A stretch of DNA of 64,000 nt from Pseudomonadota bacterium (GCA_963204905.1 CAUJJN010000382.1:25798-89797), one strand, 5' to 3'; shown: positions 35,859 to 45,018, numbered from the stretch's first letter. Made by a program: numbers and translations. Notes: generated by a model not told the origin, from the sequence alone.

Positions 35859-35909
35859 GCCGGACAGCGCGCGCAAGCGCCTGAAGGAAGGGGAGAGAGG
35901 ATTGACCAC

Positions 35910-37070
35910 ATGGCAACCGTATTGTGCGTGCTCTATCCCGATCCGACCACCGGCTATCCGCCGCATTATGCGCGCGACGAGATTCCCCTGATCGCGGACT
36001 ACGCCGACGGGCAATCCCTGCCAAGACCTCGGGGGCCGCTCGGCTTCCGTCCTGGCGAGCTCATTGGCTGCGTTTCAGGAGAACTCGGTCTCAGGCACGT
36101 CCTGGAGAAGGCTGGTCACAAGCTCATCGTGACCAGCGACAAGGAGGGGCCCGGCTCGGAATTCGAGCGATGGCTTCCAGAGGCCGATGTCGTGATCTCC
36201 CAGCCTTTCTGGCCGGCCTATCTCACCGCCGAGCGCATTGCCAGGGCACCCAGACTGAAGCTTGCAGTGACCGCAGGGATCGGCTCCGATCACGTCGACC
36301 TCGCTGCGGCCGCGGCCGCCGGTATCACGGTCGCGGAGGTGACCGGTTCGAATTGCGTCAGCGTCGCCGAGCACGTTGTCATGATGGTGCTGGCGCTGGT
36401 CCGCAACTACCTGCCCTCACACGCGATATCAGTTACCGGTGGCTGGAACATCGCCGATTGCGTCGCCCGCAGTTACGACCTTGAGGGAATGCACTTCGGC
36501 ACGATCGGCGCCGGCCGGATCGGTCTCGCGGTGTTACGACGGCTGAAGCCGTTCGATGTACCTTTGCACTATACCCAGCGTCACCGGCTCGCGGCCGAGA
36601 CCGAAGCCGAACTCGGCCTGACCTTTCATCCGGATGTCTCGTCGCTGGTGCGCGCCGTCGACATCGTCAATCTCCAACTGCCGCTCTACCCCGCGACCGA
36701 AGGGCTATTCAACGACGCCATGTTCTCGACGATGAAGCGCGGCGCGTATCTCATCAACACGGCACGAGGGCGGCTGGTCGAACGCGACGCGGTCGTGCGA
36801 GCTCTGGAAAGTGGTCATATCGCGGGCTATGCCGGCGACGTCTGGTTCCCTCAACCCGCACCAGTCAATCATCCCTGGCGCACGATGCCCTTCAACGGCA
36901 TGACGCCTCACATTGCCGGCACGTCGCTGTCCGCGCAGGCGCGTTATGCAGCAGGCACCCTAGAAATACTGCAGGACTTCTTTGACGGCACGCCCATCCC
37001 GGACGATTATTTGATCGTCGACGGCGGGCGACTCGCCGGTACCGGTGCGAAATCTTATGGGCTGACCTGA
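35910..37070 (+). CDS. fdh: NAD-dependent formate dehydrogenase
   Basis: 386-aa D-2-hydroxyacid dehydrogenase fold of the NAD-FDH type. Markers are SQPFWPAYLTAERIARAPRLKLAVTAGIGSDHVDL, VAEVTGSNCVSVAEHVVMMVLAL (substrate Asn), the NAD motif GTIGAGRIGLAVLRRL, INTARGRLVERDAV (catalytic Arg), and FNGMTPHIAGTSLSAQARYAAG (catalytic Gln/His). It oxidises formate to CO2 with NADH formation, a cofactor-free enzyme unlike the YdeP-type molybdenum protein upstream. NADH could feed NDH-2 encoded 2.4 kb downstream. The ATG follows a GGGGAGAGAGG-type ribosome site. Confidence 0.92.
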   Translation: MATVLCVLYPDPTTGYPPHYARDEIPLIADYADGQSLPRPRGPLGFRPGELIGCVSGELGLRHVLEKAGHKLIVTSDKEGPGSEFERWLPEADVVISQPFWPAYLTAERIARAPRLKLAVTAGIGSDHVDLAAAAAAGITVAEVTGSNCVSVAEHVVMMVLALVRNYLPSHAISVTGGWNIADCVARSYDLEGMHFGTIGAGRIGLAVLRRLKPFDVPLHYTQRHRLAAETEAELGLTFHPDVSSLVRAVDIVNLQLPLYPATEGLFNDAMFSTMKRGAYLINTARGRLVERDAVVRALESGHIAGYAGDVWFPQPAPVNHPWRTMPFNGMTPHIAGTSLSAQARYAAGTLEILQDFFDGTPIPDDYLIVDGGRLAGTGAKSYGLT

Positions 37071-37159
37071 TGCCGATCGATTGCAGCCGTTTTGGAGAAG
37101 GCCGGCCAGGACTTAAGCCGAGACGAAATATTCCCTAGCGGGAAATCATGGAGTTCTGA

Positions 37160-38236
37160 GTGCCATCAATTGTTTCTCAATCTGTCGTCGCAAAGCTGAC
37201 CCGCGCGGCGATCTTCATTGTCGTCAAGATCAATGCGGGCAAGGAGCCCGAGACGGCTGTTCGCGGTCTTTGCGCCGATCTGTCCTCCCTGGTACGCGGT
37301 GCCGGATTTCGACGCCTGAACGGACAGCTTTCCTGCGTAACCGGGTTTGGAACGGAGGCATGGGACAGGTTGTTCGGCGCTCCGCGGCCGAAGGAATTGC
37401 ACGCCTTTCGCGAGATTCGCGGCGTGCATACCGCCGTATCGACGCCGGGCGACATTCTTTTCCATATTCGCGCCAGCAGCATGGATCAGTGCTTTGAACT
37501 GGCGAGCAACATCATGGGGCGGCTATCCGGCTATGTTTCGGTTGTCGACGAAGTTCATGGCTTCAAGTTCTTCGACGATCGCGATCTGCTCGGCTTTGTA
37601 GACGGAACCGAGAATCCGGTCGACCAAGCCGCAGCGTCGGCAACACTCATCGGCAGCGAAGATCCGGAATTCGCCGGGGGCAGCTATGTCATCGTGCAGA
37701 AATATCTGCATGACCTCGAGCGCTGGAACAAGGTTCCCGTCGAGGAGCAGGAGAATATCATCGGCCGTCACAAGCTGTCCGATATCGAGCAGCGCGACGC
37801 CGACAAGAAGCCTTATGCACATAACGTGCTCACCAACATCGAGGAGAACGGCGAGCAACTGCAAATCCTGCGCGATAACATGCCATTCGGCGAAATCGGT
37901 AAAGGCGAGTTCGGCACCTATTTTATCGGCTTCGCCTGTTCGCCATCACGCATCGAGAAGATCCTGGAGAACATGTTCGTCGGCAATCCGCCTGGCACAT
38001 ACGATCATATTCTCGATTTCAGCCGAGCGGTGACCGGCTGTCTGTTCTTCGTGCCGACGTCGACCTTTCTCGACGCCGTCTCCGATACCGCTCCCGCCGA
38101 TACCTCGCCTGACATCGGCGATGCGGCCCCGGGTCCGGATCTTTCCGATCTGCAGGAAGCACCGGCGAAACACATGAGCGTCATTGACGCCTCACTGGGA
38201 ATTGGCTCGTTGAAGAAGAAGGCTGGCAATGAATAA
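37160..38236 (+). CDS. DyP-type peroxidase with encapsulin-targeting tail
   Basis: 358 aa, GTG start. The heme peroxidase domain (~1-310) has LLGFVDGTENPVD with distal Asp ~148, KPYAHNVLT with likely heme-ligand His ~221, and EQLQILRDNMPFGEIGKGEFGTYFIGFA with distal Arg ~238, fitting class P/B DyPs. A Pro/Asp-rich linker follows, then the extreme C-terminus DASLGIGSLKKKAGNE. SLGIGSLK is the known cargo-loading peptide that docks DyP inside encapsulin shells. The next gene encodes that shell and overlaps by 8 bp. Confidence 0.95.
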   Translation: MPSIVSQSVVAKLTRAAIFIVVKINAGKEPETAVRGLCADLSSLVRGAGFRRLNGQLSCVTGFGTEAWDRLFGAPRPKELHAFREIRGVHTAVSTPGDILFHIRASSMDQCFELASNIMGRLSGYVSVVDEVHGFKFFDDRDLLGFVDGTENPVDQAAASATLIGSEDPEFAGGSYVIVQKYLHDLERWNKVPVEEQENIIGRHKLSDIEQRDADKKPYAHNVLTNIEENGEQLQILRDNMPFGEIGKGEFGTYFIGFACSPSRIEKILENMFVGNPPGTYDHILDFSRAVTGCLFFVPTSTFLDAVSDTAPADTSPDIGDAAPGPDLSDLQEAPAKHMSVIDASLGIGSLKKKAGNE

Positions 38237-39053
38237 TCTCCATCGACATCTTGCACCGATCTCCGACACCGCTTGGGATCAGATCGCGGACGAGGCCTCG
38301 CGCACCCTGAAGCGACATCTTGCCGGCCGGCGCGTCGTCGATGTCCCCAAGCCGAAGGGCGAAACTCTGTCGGCCATCGGCACGGGACATCTTCAGGCGA
38401 TCGCATCGCCGGGCGATGGCATTGAGGCCCAGCAGCGCCAGCTCAAGGCCATCGTCGAACTGCGCCTTCCCTTTCAGCTCTCACGCCAGCAGATCGATGA
38501 CGTCGATCGCGGCGCCCTCGACGCGGATTGGTCTCCCGTCAAGGATGCAGCGCAAAAGATCGCGTTCGCGGAAGATCGCGCGATCTTCGACGGCTTCGCG
38601 GCGGCCGGGATCCAGGGCATTCGCGAGGCCAGCAGCAACACCAGGCTTGTTCTTCCTCCGAGCGTGAAGGCCTATCCGAGCGCTGTGGCGCAGGCGGTCA
38701 GCAGCCTGCGCCTGGCCGGTTGCAACGGACCTTATGCACTTGTTCTGGGCGCGCAGGCCTATACCGCGGCAAGCGGCGGTAGCGACGAGGGCTATCCGGT
38801 GCTGCATCACATCGAGAACATCGTTGATGGCGGCGTGATCTGGGCTCCGGCCATCGAGGGCGCCTTCGTGCTGACGACACGCGGTGGCGATTTTGAGTTG
38901 GATATCGGCCAGGATCTGTCGATCGGTTATCTCAGCCACACGGCGACGACCGTCGACCTGTATTTCCAGGAGACGTTCACGTTCCGTGTCCTGACCACCG
39001 AGGCGTCCGTTGTGCTGCAGCCCAGCCCCGCCGACGCCGCAACGACGAAGTAG
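38229..39053 (+). CDS. Encapsulin shell protein (family 1, HK97 fold)
   Basis: 274 aa. It starts MNNLHRHLAPISDTAWDQIADEASRTLKRHLAGRRVVDVPKPKGETLSAIGTGHL, the conserved N-terminal arm and helix of linocin/CFP29-type encapsulins. Later markers are VELRLPFQLSRQQIDDVDRGALDADW, GIQGIREASSN, and QDLSIGYLSHTATTVDLYFQETFTFRVLTTEASVVL. It self-assembles into a protein nanocompartment that carries the DyP peroxidase through its tail peptide. The gene overlaps the peroxidase gene, so cargo and shell are made together. The size is normal for a 60-mer shell. Confidence 0.96.
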   Translation: MNNLHRHLAPISDTAWDQIADEASRTLKRHLAGRRVVDVPKPKGETLSAIGTGHLQAIASPGDGIEAQQRQLKAIVELRLPFQLSRQQIDDVDRGALDADWSPVKDAAQKIAFAEDRAIFDGFAAAGIQGIREASSNTRLVLPPSVKAYPSAVAQAVSSLRLAGCNGPYALVLGAQAYTAASGGSDEGYPVLHHIENIVDGGVIWAPAIEGAFVLTTRGGDFELDIGQDLSIGYLSHTATTVDLYFQETFTFRVLTTEASVVLQPSPADAATTK

Positions 39054-39132
39054 CCGGTGGCAGGTGCGGTATCGGTCGTGATGGACAACCCCATGCGAGA
39101 ATGACGTCGAGATCAAGAGGAAGAGGTCGAAC

Positions 39133-39354
39133 ATGACGGAGCGTTTCAAAGTCGGCGATCATGTCGCCTGGAACTCTGAAGCTGGCCATGTCTCCGGCAC
39201 CGTCATCGCAATCCACACGGCCGATTTCAACTACAAGGGCTATATCCACCACGCCTCGGAGGAAGATCCGCAATACGAGATCAAGAGCGAAAAGAGCGAC
39301 CATGTCGCGGCCCACAAGGGCGGGGCCTTGCGTCTGTTGCGACGAGGAGCCTGA
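39133..39354 (+). CDS. HVA1/DUF2945 TUDOR-like domain protein
   Basis: 73 aa: FKVGDHVAWNSEAGHVSGTVIAIHTADFNYKGYIHHASEEDPQYEIKSEKSDHVAAHKGGALRLL, the whole hypervirulence-associated TUDOR-like domain. A GAGGAAGAGG site lies 8-10 nt upstream. These small proteins are widespread in soil bacteria, with no proven role; the fold suggests nucleic-acid or protein binding. Its stop codon overlaps the start of the next short ORF (TGATG). Confidence 0.87.
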   Translation: MTERFKVGDHVAWNSEAGHVSGTVIAIHTADFNYKGYIHHASEEDPQYEIKSEKSDHVAAHKGGALRLLRRGA

Positions 39355-39515
39355 TGAGCTTTCCATTCTACACCACAGGCCACTCGCACCGGAGCCTCCA
39401 TATCTTGGAAGGCGGGCGCCGTGAACCGGCGCTGCTTGTCTCAGGCGCTCAACCGCACGCCGACGGCACGATCACCTATCCGCCCCACAAGCGGAAGCAC
39501 GACCGTGACCGATAA
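39354..39515 (+). pseudogene. Truncated DUF488-like fragment (53 aa)
   Basis: MSFPFYTTGHSHRSLHILEGGRREPALLVSGAQPHADG... . The first 15 residues match the conserved start of DUF488 proteins (FYTIGHSxRS), but the rest diverges and the frame ends after 53 codons, whereas DUF488 proteins have about 120-180 residues. It overlaps the TUDOR-like gene by one base and NDH-2 by 11 bp. It looks like a deletion remnant that joined a DUF488 5' end to the NDH-2 region. Confidence 0.45.
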
Positions 39516-40863
39516 TCTGCCCCACCATGTCGTTATTGTCGGCGGTGGTTTCGGCGGCCTTGAGGTGGCGCGGCAGCTGACCTCCGCGAAGATCAGGATC
39601 ACACTGATCGATCGTCGCAATCACCATCTGTTTCAGCCTCTTCTCTATCAGGTGGCAACGGCCTCGCTGGCGACGTCCGAGATCGCCTGGCCGATCCGCT
39701 CGCTGCTGCGTCGGCGCGAGAATGTGACGACACTCCTGGCGACAGTCGTCGACGCGAACGGGAAAACGGCTTCGGTTACGTTGGAGAACGGAGAAGCCAT
39801 CGGGTTCGACACACTGGTCCTCGCCACAGGCGCGCGGCATGCCTATTTTGGCCACGACGAGTGGGAGCCGTTCGCGCCCGGACTGAAAACCATCGAGGAT
39901 GCGACGGGGATCAGGCGACGGCTGCTCGTCGCGTTCGAGCGCGCAGAACGTTGCAACGACCCAAATGAGCGCGCGAAACTTTTGACCTTTGTGGTGATCG
40001 GCGGCGGGCCGACCGGCGTCGAGCTCGCCGGAACGATCGCCGAACTCGCGCATGAGACGTTGCACGGCGATTTTCGCAACATCGACACGCACGACGCTTG
40101 CGTCGTTCTCGTCGAGGCCGGGCCCCGTTTGCTGCCGGGCTTCAAACATTCGCTCTCCGACTACGCCAGTCGCGCATTGACGCGCCTCGGCGTCGAGGTT
40201 CGCCTTGGTCATCCGGTCTCCCAATGCACATCCGAAGGCGTTGTAGTCGATGGCGATCTGTTGCCGGCCAGCACGATTTTATGGGCAGCCGGGGTTGCGG
40301 CGTCGCCAGCGGCCGACTGGCTCGATGCACCAGCAGATCGCGCCGGGCGCATCCTCGTCGAGCCCAACCTGACCGTTCCTGGCCATGCGAACATCTTCGC
40401 GATTGGAGATACGGCCCATGTCGTCCTCCCGGGTGGCCGGATGGTTCCGGGCATCGCGCCGGCGGCCAAGCAGGAAGGCCGCTATGTTGCAAAGGTCATT
40501 GATGCACGGCTGCGTGGTGATGCGGCGCCGGGACCGTTCAGATATCGCGATGCCGGTTCGCTCGCGACCATCGGCAAGCGGGCCGCTGTCGTCGATTTCG
40601 GCTGGGCCACTTTCAGGGGCCGCATCGCCTGGTGGCTTTGGGGATTTGCACACATCTACTTTCTGATCGGGTTGCGCCATCGGCTTGCAGTCGCATTGAG
40701 CTGGTTGTGGATCTATCTGACCGGGCAGCGCAGTGCCCGACTTATCACCCAGGGCCGAGAGCGGCTGGCCGATCCGCCAGCGATCGCACCTTCCGCGCCC
40801 GCCGCAGCCGGGCTTGATGCCGGGCGAGCAGACCTCGAAGGAGCGCGCGATGCGAGACAGTGA
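39505..40863 (+). CDS. ndh: Type II NADH:quinone oxidoreductase (NDH-2)
   Basis: 452 aa from the GTG (MTDNLPHHVVIVGGGFGGLEVARQL) behind GGAAG; the track start 28 codons earlier adds unrelated sequence. Two Rossmann motifs are visible: VIVGGGFGGLEVAR (FAD) and VVIGGGPTGVELAGTIAEL (NADH). NIFAIGDTAHV, PGIAPAAKQEGRYVAK and QPLLYQVATASL are NDH-2 features, and a C-terminal amphipathic part (IAWWLWGFAHIYFLIGLRHRLAVALSWLWIYLTGQRSARLI) anchors it to the membrane. It passes electrons from NADH to quinone without pumping protons, a useful overflow route under stress. Confidence 0.91.
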   Translation: MTDNLPHHVVIVGGGFGGLEVARQLTSAKIRITLIDRRNHHLFQPLLYQVATASLATSEIAWPIRSLLRRRENVTTLLATVVDANGKTASVTLENGEAIGFDTLVLATGARHAYFGHDEWEPFAPGLKTIEDATGIRRRLLVAFERAERCNDPNERAKLLTFVVIGGGPTGVELAGTIAELAHETLHGDFRNIDTHDACVVLVEAGPRLLPGFKHSLSDYASRALTRLGVEVRLGHPVSQCTSEGVVVDGDLLPASTILWAAGVAASPAADWLDAPADRAGRILVEPNLTVPGHANIFAIGDTAHVVLPGGRMVPGIAPAAKQEGRYVAKVIDARLRGDAAPGPFRYRDAGSLATIGKRAAVVDFGWATFRGRIAWWLWGFAHIYFLIGLRHRLAVALSWLWIYLTGQRSARLITQGRERLADPPAIAPSAPAAAGLDAGRADLEGARDARQ

Positions 40864-41119
40864 GAAGAGCCCTCTGGAGATGTCGGAGGATGGCCTGCTG
40901 ATCCGTATTGAACCGGCGGACCAGAAGGAGCGCGAGAAATACGAAGCACTGATCCGCGACGACTATGCTCGCTGTCACCCTGGGGACTCTCTCGATTTTC
41001 TGAAACATCGCGCGCGTTTCCAGAAGGAGGCACAAGGCCTTCTTCGGGACTGGATGGCGGTTGCCGCACGCCTGGCCCGCGAGGAAGAACGGCATCGGTC
41101 CAAACGTCGTGCTGAGTGA
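40850..41119 (+). CDS. Hypothetical protein (89 aa)
   Basis: MRDSEKSPLEMSEDGLLIRIEPADQKEREKYEALIRDDYARCHPGDSLDFLKHRARFQKEAQGLLRDWMAVAARLAREEERHRSKRRAE. It is charged and helical, with no signal peptide. GAAGGAGC lies 6 nt before the ATG, and the gene overlaps ndh by 14 bp, so it is translationally coupled. The track ORF with an earlier start inside ndh is not supported. No family recognised. Confidence 0.72.
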   Translation: MRDSEKSPLEMSEDGLLIRIEPADQKEREKYEALIRDDYARCHPGDSLDFLKHRARFQKEAQGLLRDWMAVAARLAREEERHRSKRRAE

Positions 41120-41242
41120 CGGTACGGCTTGGTCGCGATCAACCGGCGTTCCGCCGCCGCGCCCCAATCAATCCTTTCAGATCAATCTTCGCCAAAGACA
41201 TCATGACAGAGGCGCGATGCGCCACCCCGACAGGGAAGCACA

Positions 41243-41407
41243 ATGATTACCGAACCGCTGTGCAAGGCCGCCCGCGCCCTCGTTGAAATCGAACGAAAGC
41301 AATTGGCCGAAACGGCCAAGGCCCCCATCAGAGCCGAAACCACGCTTCCGATCTCAATCCATTCAGCGCATTTGAGCGGCATGGTCGAAGGCGTCCGTGA
41401 CGATTGA
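41243..41407 (+). pseudogene. Probable truncated small XRE-type regulator (54 aa)
   Basis: MITEPLCKAARALVEIERKQLAETAKAPIRAETTLPISIHSAHLSG. The first ~25 residues follow the usual opening of small Cro/C1-type regulators in rhizobiales (MITxxLCxAARAL...xLAxxA). The second helix and the rest of the HTH domain are missing or changed, and the frame stops early. Likely a decayed gene at the right edge of the stress island. It is too short for the ORF track. Confidence 0.4.
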
Positions 41408-41544
41408 CGTCATGCACGATCCGCTCGCTTCTGACCGGTCACAAGCCACTAGGGTTCGTTCCAGCGCTTGGGGGCACCAACGGTACGGACAATCCCGTCA
41501 TGCTCCCTGACCCATTCGTCAGATCAGAACCGTTGGTTGCTGGA

Positions 41545-43044
41545 CTAACCTGCTTCGGCCATCCTGCGTAGCAAGACGCGGTCGATCTTGTTGGTTGCGG
41601 CCAGTGGCAGTGCATCCATGAAGAAGACGCGCCTCGGATGCTGATAGGCCGGCGCGTTGGCCAGGACGAAGTCCTTGATCGACTGCTCGGACAGATCGGT
41701 GCCGTCTCGCAGCACGACGAACGCAACGGGCTTCTGTCCCTTGATGTCGTCGGCCACGGGCACGACGCAGGCCTGCAACACCTCCGGCATGCGCTCAATC
41801 ACCTTTTCCACTTCTCCGGGATAAATATTCTCGCCGCCGCAATTGAACATGTCATCGACACGACCAACAAAATAATAACAGCCGTCGGCGTCACGCCGGA
41901 AGACGTCGCCTGATTTGTACCATCCATCTTCAGTCAGCACCTGGCTCGTCTTCTCCGGCAGATTCAGATAGCCAAGCATGTTCGCCGGAGTCAGCATCCA
42001 GAGCTCGCCCTCGTCCGCCTCCATGCCGCGGCTATCAACAAGTCGCGCCTCGACATCAGGCATCGGCCAGCCCAGGGCGTCGCCTCCCGGCATTGTCTTG
42101 CCCGGAACTGGCCCAAATACGATCGGCCCAGCCTCCGTGGTACCGTATCCCCCCGCTACTGAAGCGTTGGGAAATGCCATATGCACCGCATCGTAAAGCT
42201 GATGGGTCGCGGGGGCCGAGCCCATGCGCACGTAACGGACCTTCGATGTATCAATCGCCGCGAGCGCCTCTGCCTCGCGCACCACCATCGCCATCATGGT
42301 CGGCACCGACGTCACCCAGGTCACACCGAATGTGCCGATCGCACCAATAAAATTCTTCGCGTCGAACTGCGGCAGCAACACCAGGCTCGCGTGGGCCGCC
42401 AGAGCAAATTTGGCAGAGATGAGAGCATTCATATGAAATAATGGCGCGGCGACAATCAGACACTCATCCGCGAACGAAGCGCGCGCGCTGATCCGTCTCC
42501 TGACGGCCCAAAGCTGGCCCTCATGCGAAAGCTGAACACCCTTCGGAATGCCGGTCGATCCTGATGTGTAGAGAATCATTGCACAAGCCTTCGGCGGCGG
42601 CGTCACGGCCGCGAAGGGACCCGGGTCGAGCAGAGCGTCCCACGCCTTCCCCTCCATCGCGACATGCGGCAGATGTTCCGGCACCAGTTTCATCCGCTCG
42701 ATGTCAGCGATCACCAGTTTTGCGGCGCAATCCTTGAGAACCAGATCGACGGTCTCGACTGAAAGCTTGTAGTTGATCGGCACCGCGACCATGCCGGCAC
42801 GCATAATGGCGAAATAAGCGATGAGATATTCGGCGCGATTGATGCCGATCAGAGCGACCGAATCTCCCGGCTTTAGCCCGCGCTTGACGAGTCCCCGAGC
42901 ACAAGCATCAGACAGAGCATCCATCTGACCGTGGGAATAATAGCGCGGCTGCCGGAAATCCAGACAGTCGATTAGAGCGATCGCGTCGGGATCTTTAGCA
43001 TGATCTACCAGTTTGCCGAGGTTCGTCCACATTCTGAGTCCCAT
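41545..43044 (-). CDS. Acyl-CoA synthetase (AMP-binding, ANL family)
   Basis: About 499 aa from MGLRMWTNLGKLVDHAKDPDAIALIDC; the track start lies 21 codons upstream and MWTNL (43032) is also possible. Motifs are MILYTSGSTGIPKGVQLSHEG, GGYGTTEAGPIVFGP, GWYKSGDVFRRDADGCYYFVGRVDDMFNCGGENIYPGEVE, and AATNKIDRVLLRRM with the terminal catalytic Lys. It activates an unknown carboxylic acid. It is divergent from the DUF2817 gene. The closeness of ABC transporter and thioesterase genes suggests an imported acid as substrate (inference). Confidence 0.88.
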   Translation of the reverse strand: MGLRMWTNLGKLVDHAKDPDAIALIDCLDFRQPRYYSHGQMDALSDACARGLVKRGLKPGDSVALIGINRAEYLIAYFAIMRAGMVAVPINYKLSVETVDLVLKDCAAKLVIADIERMKLVPEHLPHVAMEGKAWDALLDPGPFAAVTPPPKACAMILYTSGSTGIPKGVQLSHEGQLWAVRRRISARASFADECLIVAAPLFHMNALISAKFALAAHASLVLLPQFDAKNFIGAIGTFGVTWVTSVPTMMAMVVREAEALAAIDTSKVRYVRMGSAPATHQLYDAVHMAFPNASVAGGYGTTEAGPIVFGPVPGKTMPGGDALGWPMPDVEARLVDSRGMEADEGELWMLTPANMLGYLNLPEKTSQVLTEDGWYKSGDVFRRDADGCYYFVGRVDDMFNCGGENIYPGEVEKVIERMPEVLQACVVPVADDIKGQKPVAFVVLRDGTDLSEQSIKDFVLANAPAYQHPRRVFFMDALPLAATNKIDRVLLRRMAEAG

Positions 43045-43134
43045 TGTCGTTTCAATCGACGCGGAAAAAGCAAATTCATTCCGCATCCAATTCTTTACAT
43101 AGACCAATACGTTTTCCCGTCAGAGGAGTCGATC

Positions 43135-44229
43135 TTGACCAACCTTACCGAGTTCTCCGAGACCTACCGCGACGCGCGCGGCAAATTTCTTGCTGCCGCG
43201 TCGAAGGCCGGCGCGGAGGTGACCGCCTATGCTCATGCGGCCCAGTCCGGCCCCGACGGTGAAGAGTTGTTCATGGACGTCGCCCGACTTGGCCGACGAG
43301 ACGCCACCAGGGTACTCGTCGTCGGCTCCGGAACCCATGGGATCGAGGGCTACCCCGGGTCCGCGGCACAGACCAACTGGCTGAACCGCTTTGAAGCAGG
43401 CTCGTTGCCCGACGAGGTCGGTGTCTTGTTTTTTCACGGACATAATCCGTGGGGTTTTGCCCACGCCATGCGCTTCACCGAAGAGAACGTCGACCTCAAC
43501 CGCAACTTCGTCGACTTCACCCGGCCGCGCCCGGCCAATCCCGGCTATGCCCGCGTTCATGACATCCTCGCCCGCACAACCTGGAACGAGAGCGACTTGC
43601 CGGGCATCTTTGATGCCCTGACGGCGTTGCGGGAAGATATCGGCGAGCAAGCCTTCTCCGATGCCTTCAACGGCGGCCAGTATTCCCACCCCGATGGCAT
43701 CTTCTATGGCGGCGCGCGCGAACAGTGGTCCAACCTCACCTTTCGTCGCGCCGCCAAAGAACATCTTGCGAATGTGAAATCGGCGGCCTTGATCGACTTG
43801 CATACCGGAATTGGGCCCCGCAACGGCCACATATTTCTTTGTTTCCATCGTCCCGCCAGCGACGCTTTTGAACGGGCGCGCCGATGGTGGGGCGAGCGCG
43901 CCGTCAATCGTGAAGGTGTCACCCACAAAGCCGTCGCAGACTATCAGGGCCTGCTGGTGAATGCCTTCGTCGATCTGCTGCCCGCCAGCAAGACCACCGC
44001 AGTCGTGGTTGAGTTCGGTACGCTGCCGCGTGACCAGATGCAGCGGGCCGCAATGGCCGCGCGCTGGCTGTGGGCAGTTGGCACCGACGATGCGGCGTTG
44101 AAACAACGCCTGACCGCTCTCGTTCGCGAAGCCTATTACCCGAGCGCAGCCGACTGGCGTGCGGCCACGCTGACGCAATCCCGCGAGATCATCGACCAGG
44201 GGCTGAACGGGATCTCCCAACATCCCTGA
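43135..44229 (+). CDS. DUF2817 family M14-like metallopeptidase/deacylase
   Basis: 364 aa starting TTG after a GAGGAG site (7 nt spacing); the ORF track runs 45 codons longer into non-matching sequence. VVGSGTHGIEGYPGSAAQTNWL carries the HxxE metal pair of the M14 fold, FFHGHNPWGFAHAMRFTEENVDLNRNFVDF has the substrate Asn-Arg, and ALIDLHTGIGPRNGHIFLC has the third metal His. VVVEFGTLP holds the likely catalytic Glu. Related enzymes remove acyl groups from amino acids. It ends 9 bp from the convergent ABC permease gene. Confidence 0.83.
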   Translation: MTNLTEFSETYRDARGKFLAAASKAGAEVTAYAHAAQSGPDGEELFMDVARLGRRDATRVLVVGSGTHGIEGYPGSAAQTNWLNRFEAGSLPDEVGVLFFHGHNPWGFAHAMRFTEENVDLNRNFVDFTRPRPANPGYARVHDILARTTWNESDLPGIFDALTALREDIGEQAFSDAFNGGQYSHPDGIFYGGAREQWSNLTFRRAAKEHLANVKSAALIDLHTGIGPRNGHIFLCFHRPASDAFERARRWWGERAVNREGVTHKAVADYQGLLVNAFVDLLPASKTTAVVVEFGTLPRDQMQRAAMAARWLWAVGTDDAALKQRLTALVREAYYPSAADWRAATLTQSREIIDQGLNGISQHP

Positions 44230-44238
44230 ACCCTGCGA

Positions 44239-45018
44239 TCAAGCAGCGGCTTGGTTTTGGTCGCCGCGATCCCAGAACACCAGCTTGCGTTGCAAAAACT
44301 TGATGAACTGGCTACCCGCGATTCCGAGCACCGCAAGGCTGATCAAGGCTGCGAACATCGTGCTCGTGTCGAGCGTGGTGGTCGCGGCGTTGATAAGATA
44401 ACCCAATCCCTGCGACGACGAAACAAACTCCGCGACGACGGCGCCGATCAGGCCAAGCACAACAGAAATCTGCAAGCCCGCGAAAATATGACTGGCGGCC
44501 GAAGGAATCTTGATACGCGTCAGGATATGCCAGCGGCTTGCGGAAAACGCCCGCATCAGGTCGATCAGCGAGGGATCGGTCGCCTTGAGCCCAACCGCGG
44601 TATTGATGAACATCGGGAAGAAGCAGACCAGCGCCACCATCACGACTTTCGATCCGAGCCCGAAGCCGAACCAGACCAGGATCAACGGCGCAAGCGCCAC
44701 CTTCGGCATCGACTGCAGGCCGAGTACGAACGGATATAGCAGGCGCTCAAGCCAGCGAAATTCGGCAAATAGCGTTCCAGTGATGAAAGCAATCGAGCAG
44801 CCACATACATAGCCGATCACCATCGAACTCATGGTGTAGCCGAAATCCTTCCAGAAGGCGCCTTCGATATAGCCGCGACGCAGCGCCGCGAGTACGCTTT
44901 CGAACGGCGGCAGAATATAGTTTGGCACCCCCCAGTGGCGAACCGCGAAGATCCAGAGCGCCAGCAGCGCCACCAACAACAAGAGCGGATAAAAAACCGA
45001 TTTAAGATTCTCGTTCAT
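44239..45018 (-). CDS. ABC transporter permease, NitT/TauT (SsuC) type
   Basis: 259 aa with about six membrane segments (FYPLLLLVALLALWIFAV; MVIGYVCGCSIAFITGTLFA; KVVMVALVCFFPMFINTAVGL; others). The EAA-type loop is AFSASRWHILTRIKIPSAASHIFAGLQISVVLGLIGAVVAEFV. It pairs with the ATPase and binding protein genes directly upstream, in the usual order SBP-ATPase-permease. The family imports sulfonates, taurine, nitrate, bicarbonate, thiamine precursors or aromatic acids; sequence does not decide which. Confidence 0.93.
   Translation of the reverse strand: MNENLKSVFYPLLLLVALLALWIFAVRHWGVPNYILPPFESVLAALRRGYIEGAFWKDFGYTMSSMVIGYVCGCSIAFITGTLFAEFRWLERLLYPFVLGLQSMPKVALAPLILVWFGFGLGSKVVMVALVCFFPMFINTAVGLKATDPSLIDLMRAFSASRWHILTRIKIPSAASHIFAGLQISVVLGLIGAVVAEFVSSSQGLGYLINAATTTLDTSTMFAALISLAVLGIAGSQFIKFLQRKLVFWDRGDQNQAAA

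Noticed and set aside
41439-41544. Minus-strand tail SDEWVREHDGIVRTVGAPKRWNEP after the acyl-CoA synthetase stop
   Set aside because: Looks like a protein C-terminus but lies in a different frame behind stops with no start; possibly a remnant, too short to call.
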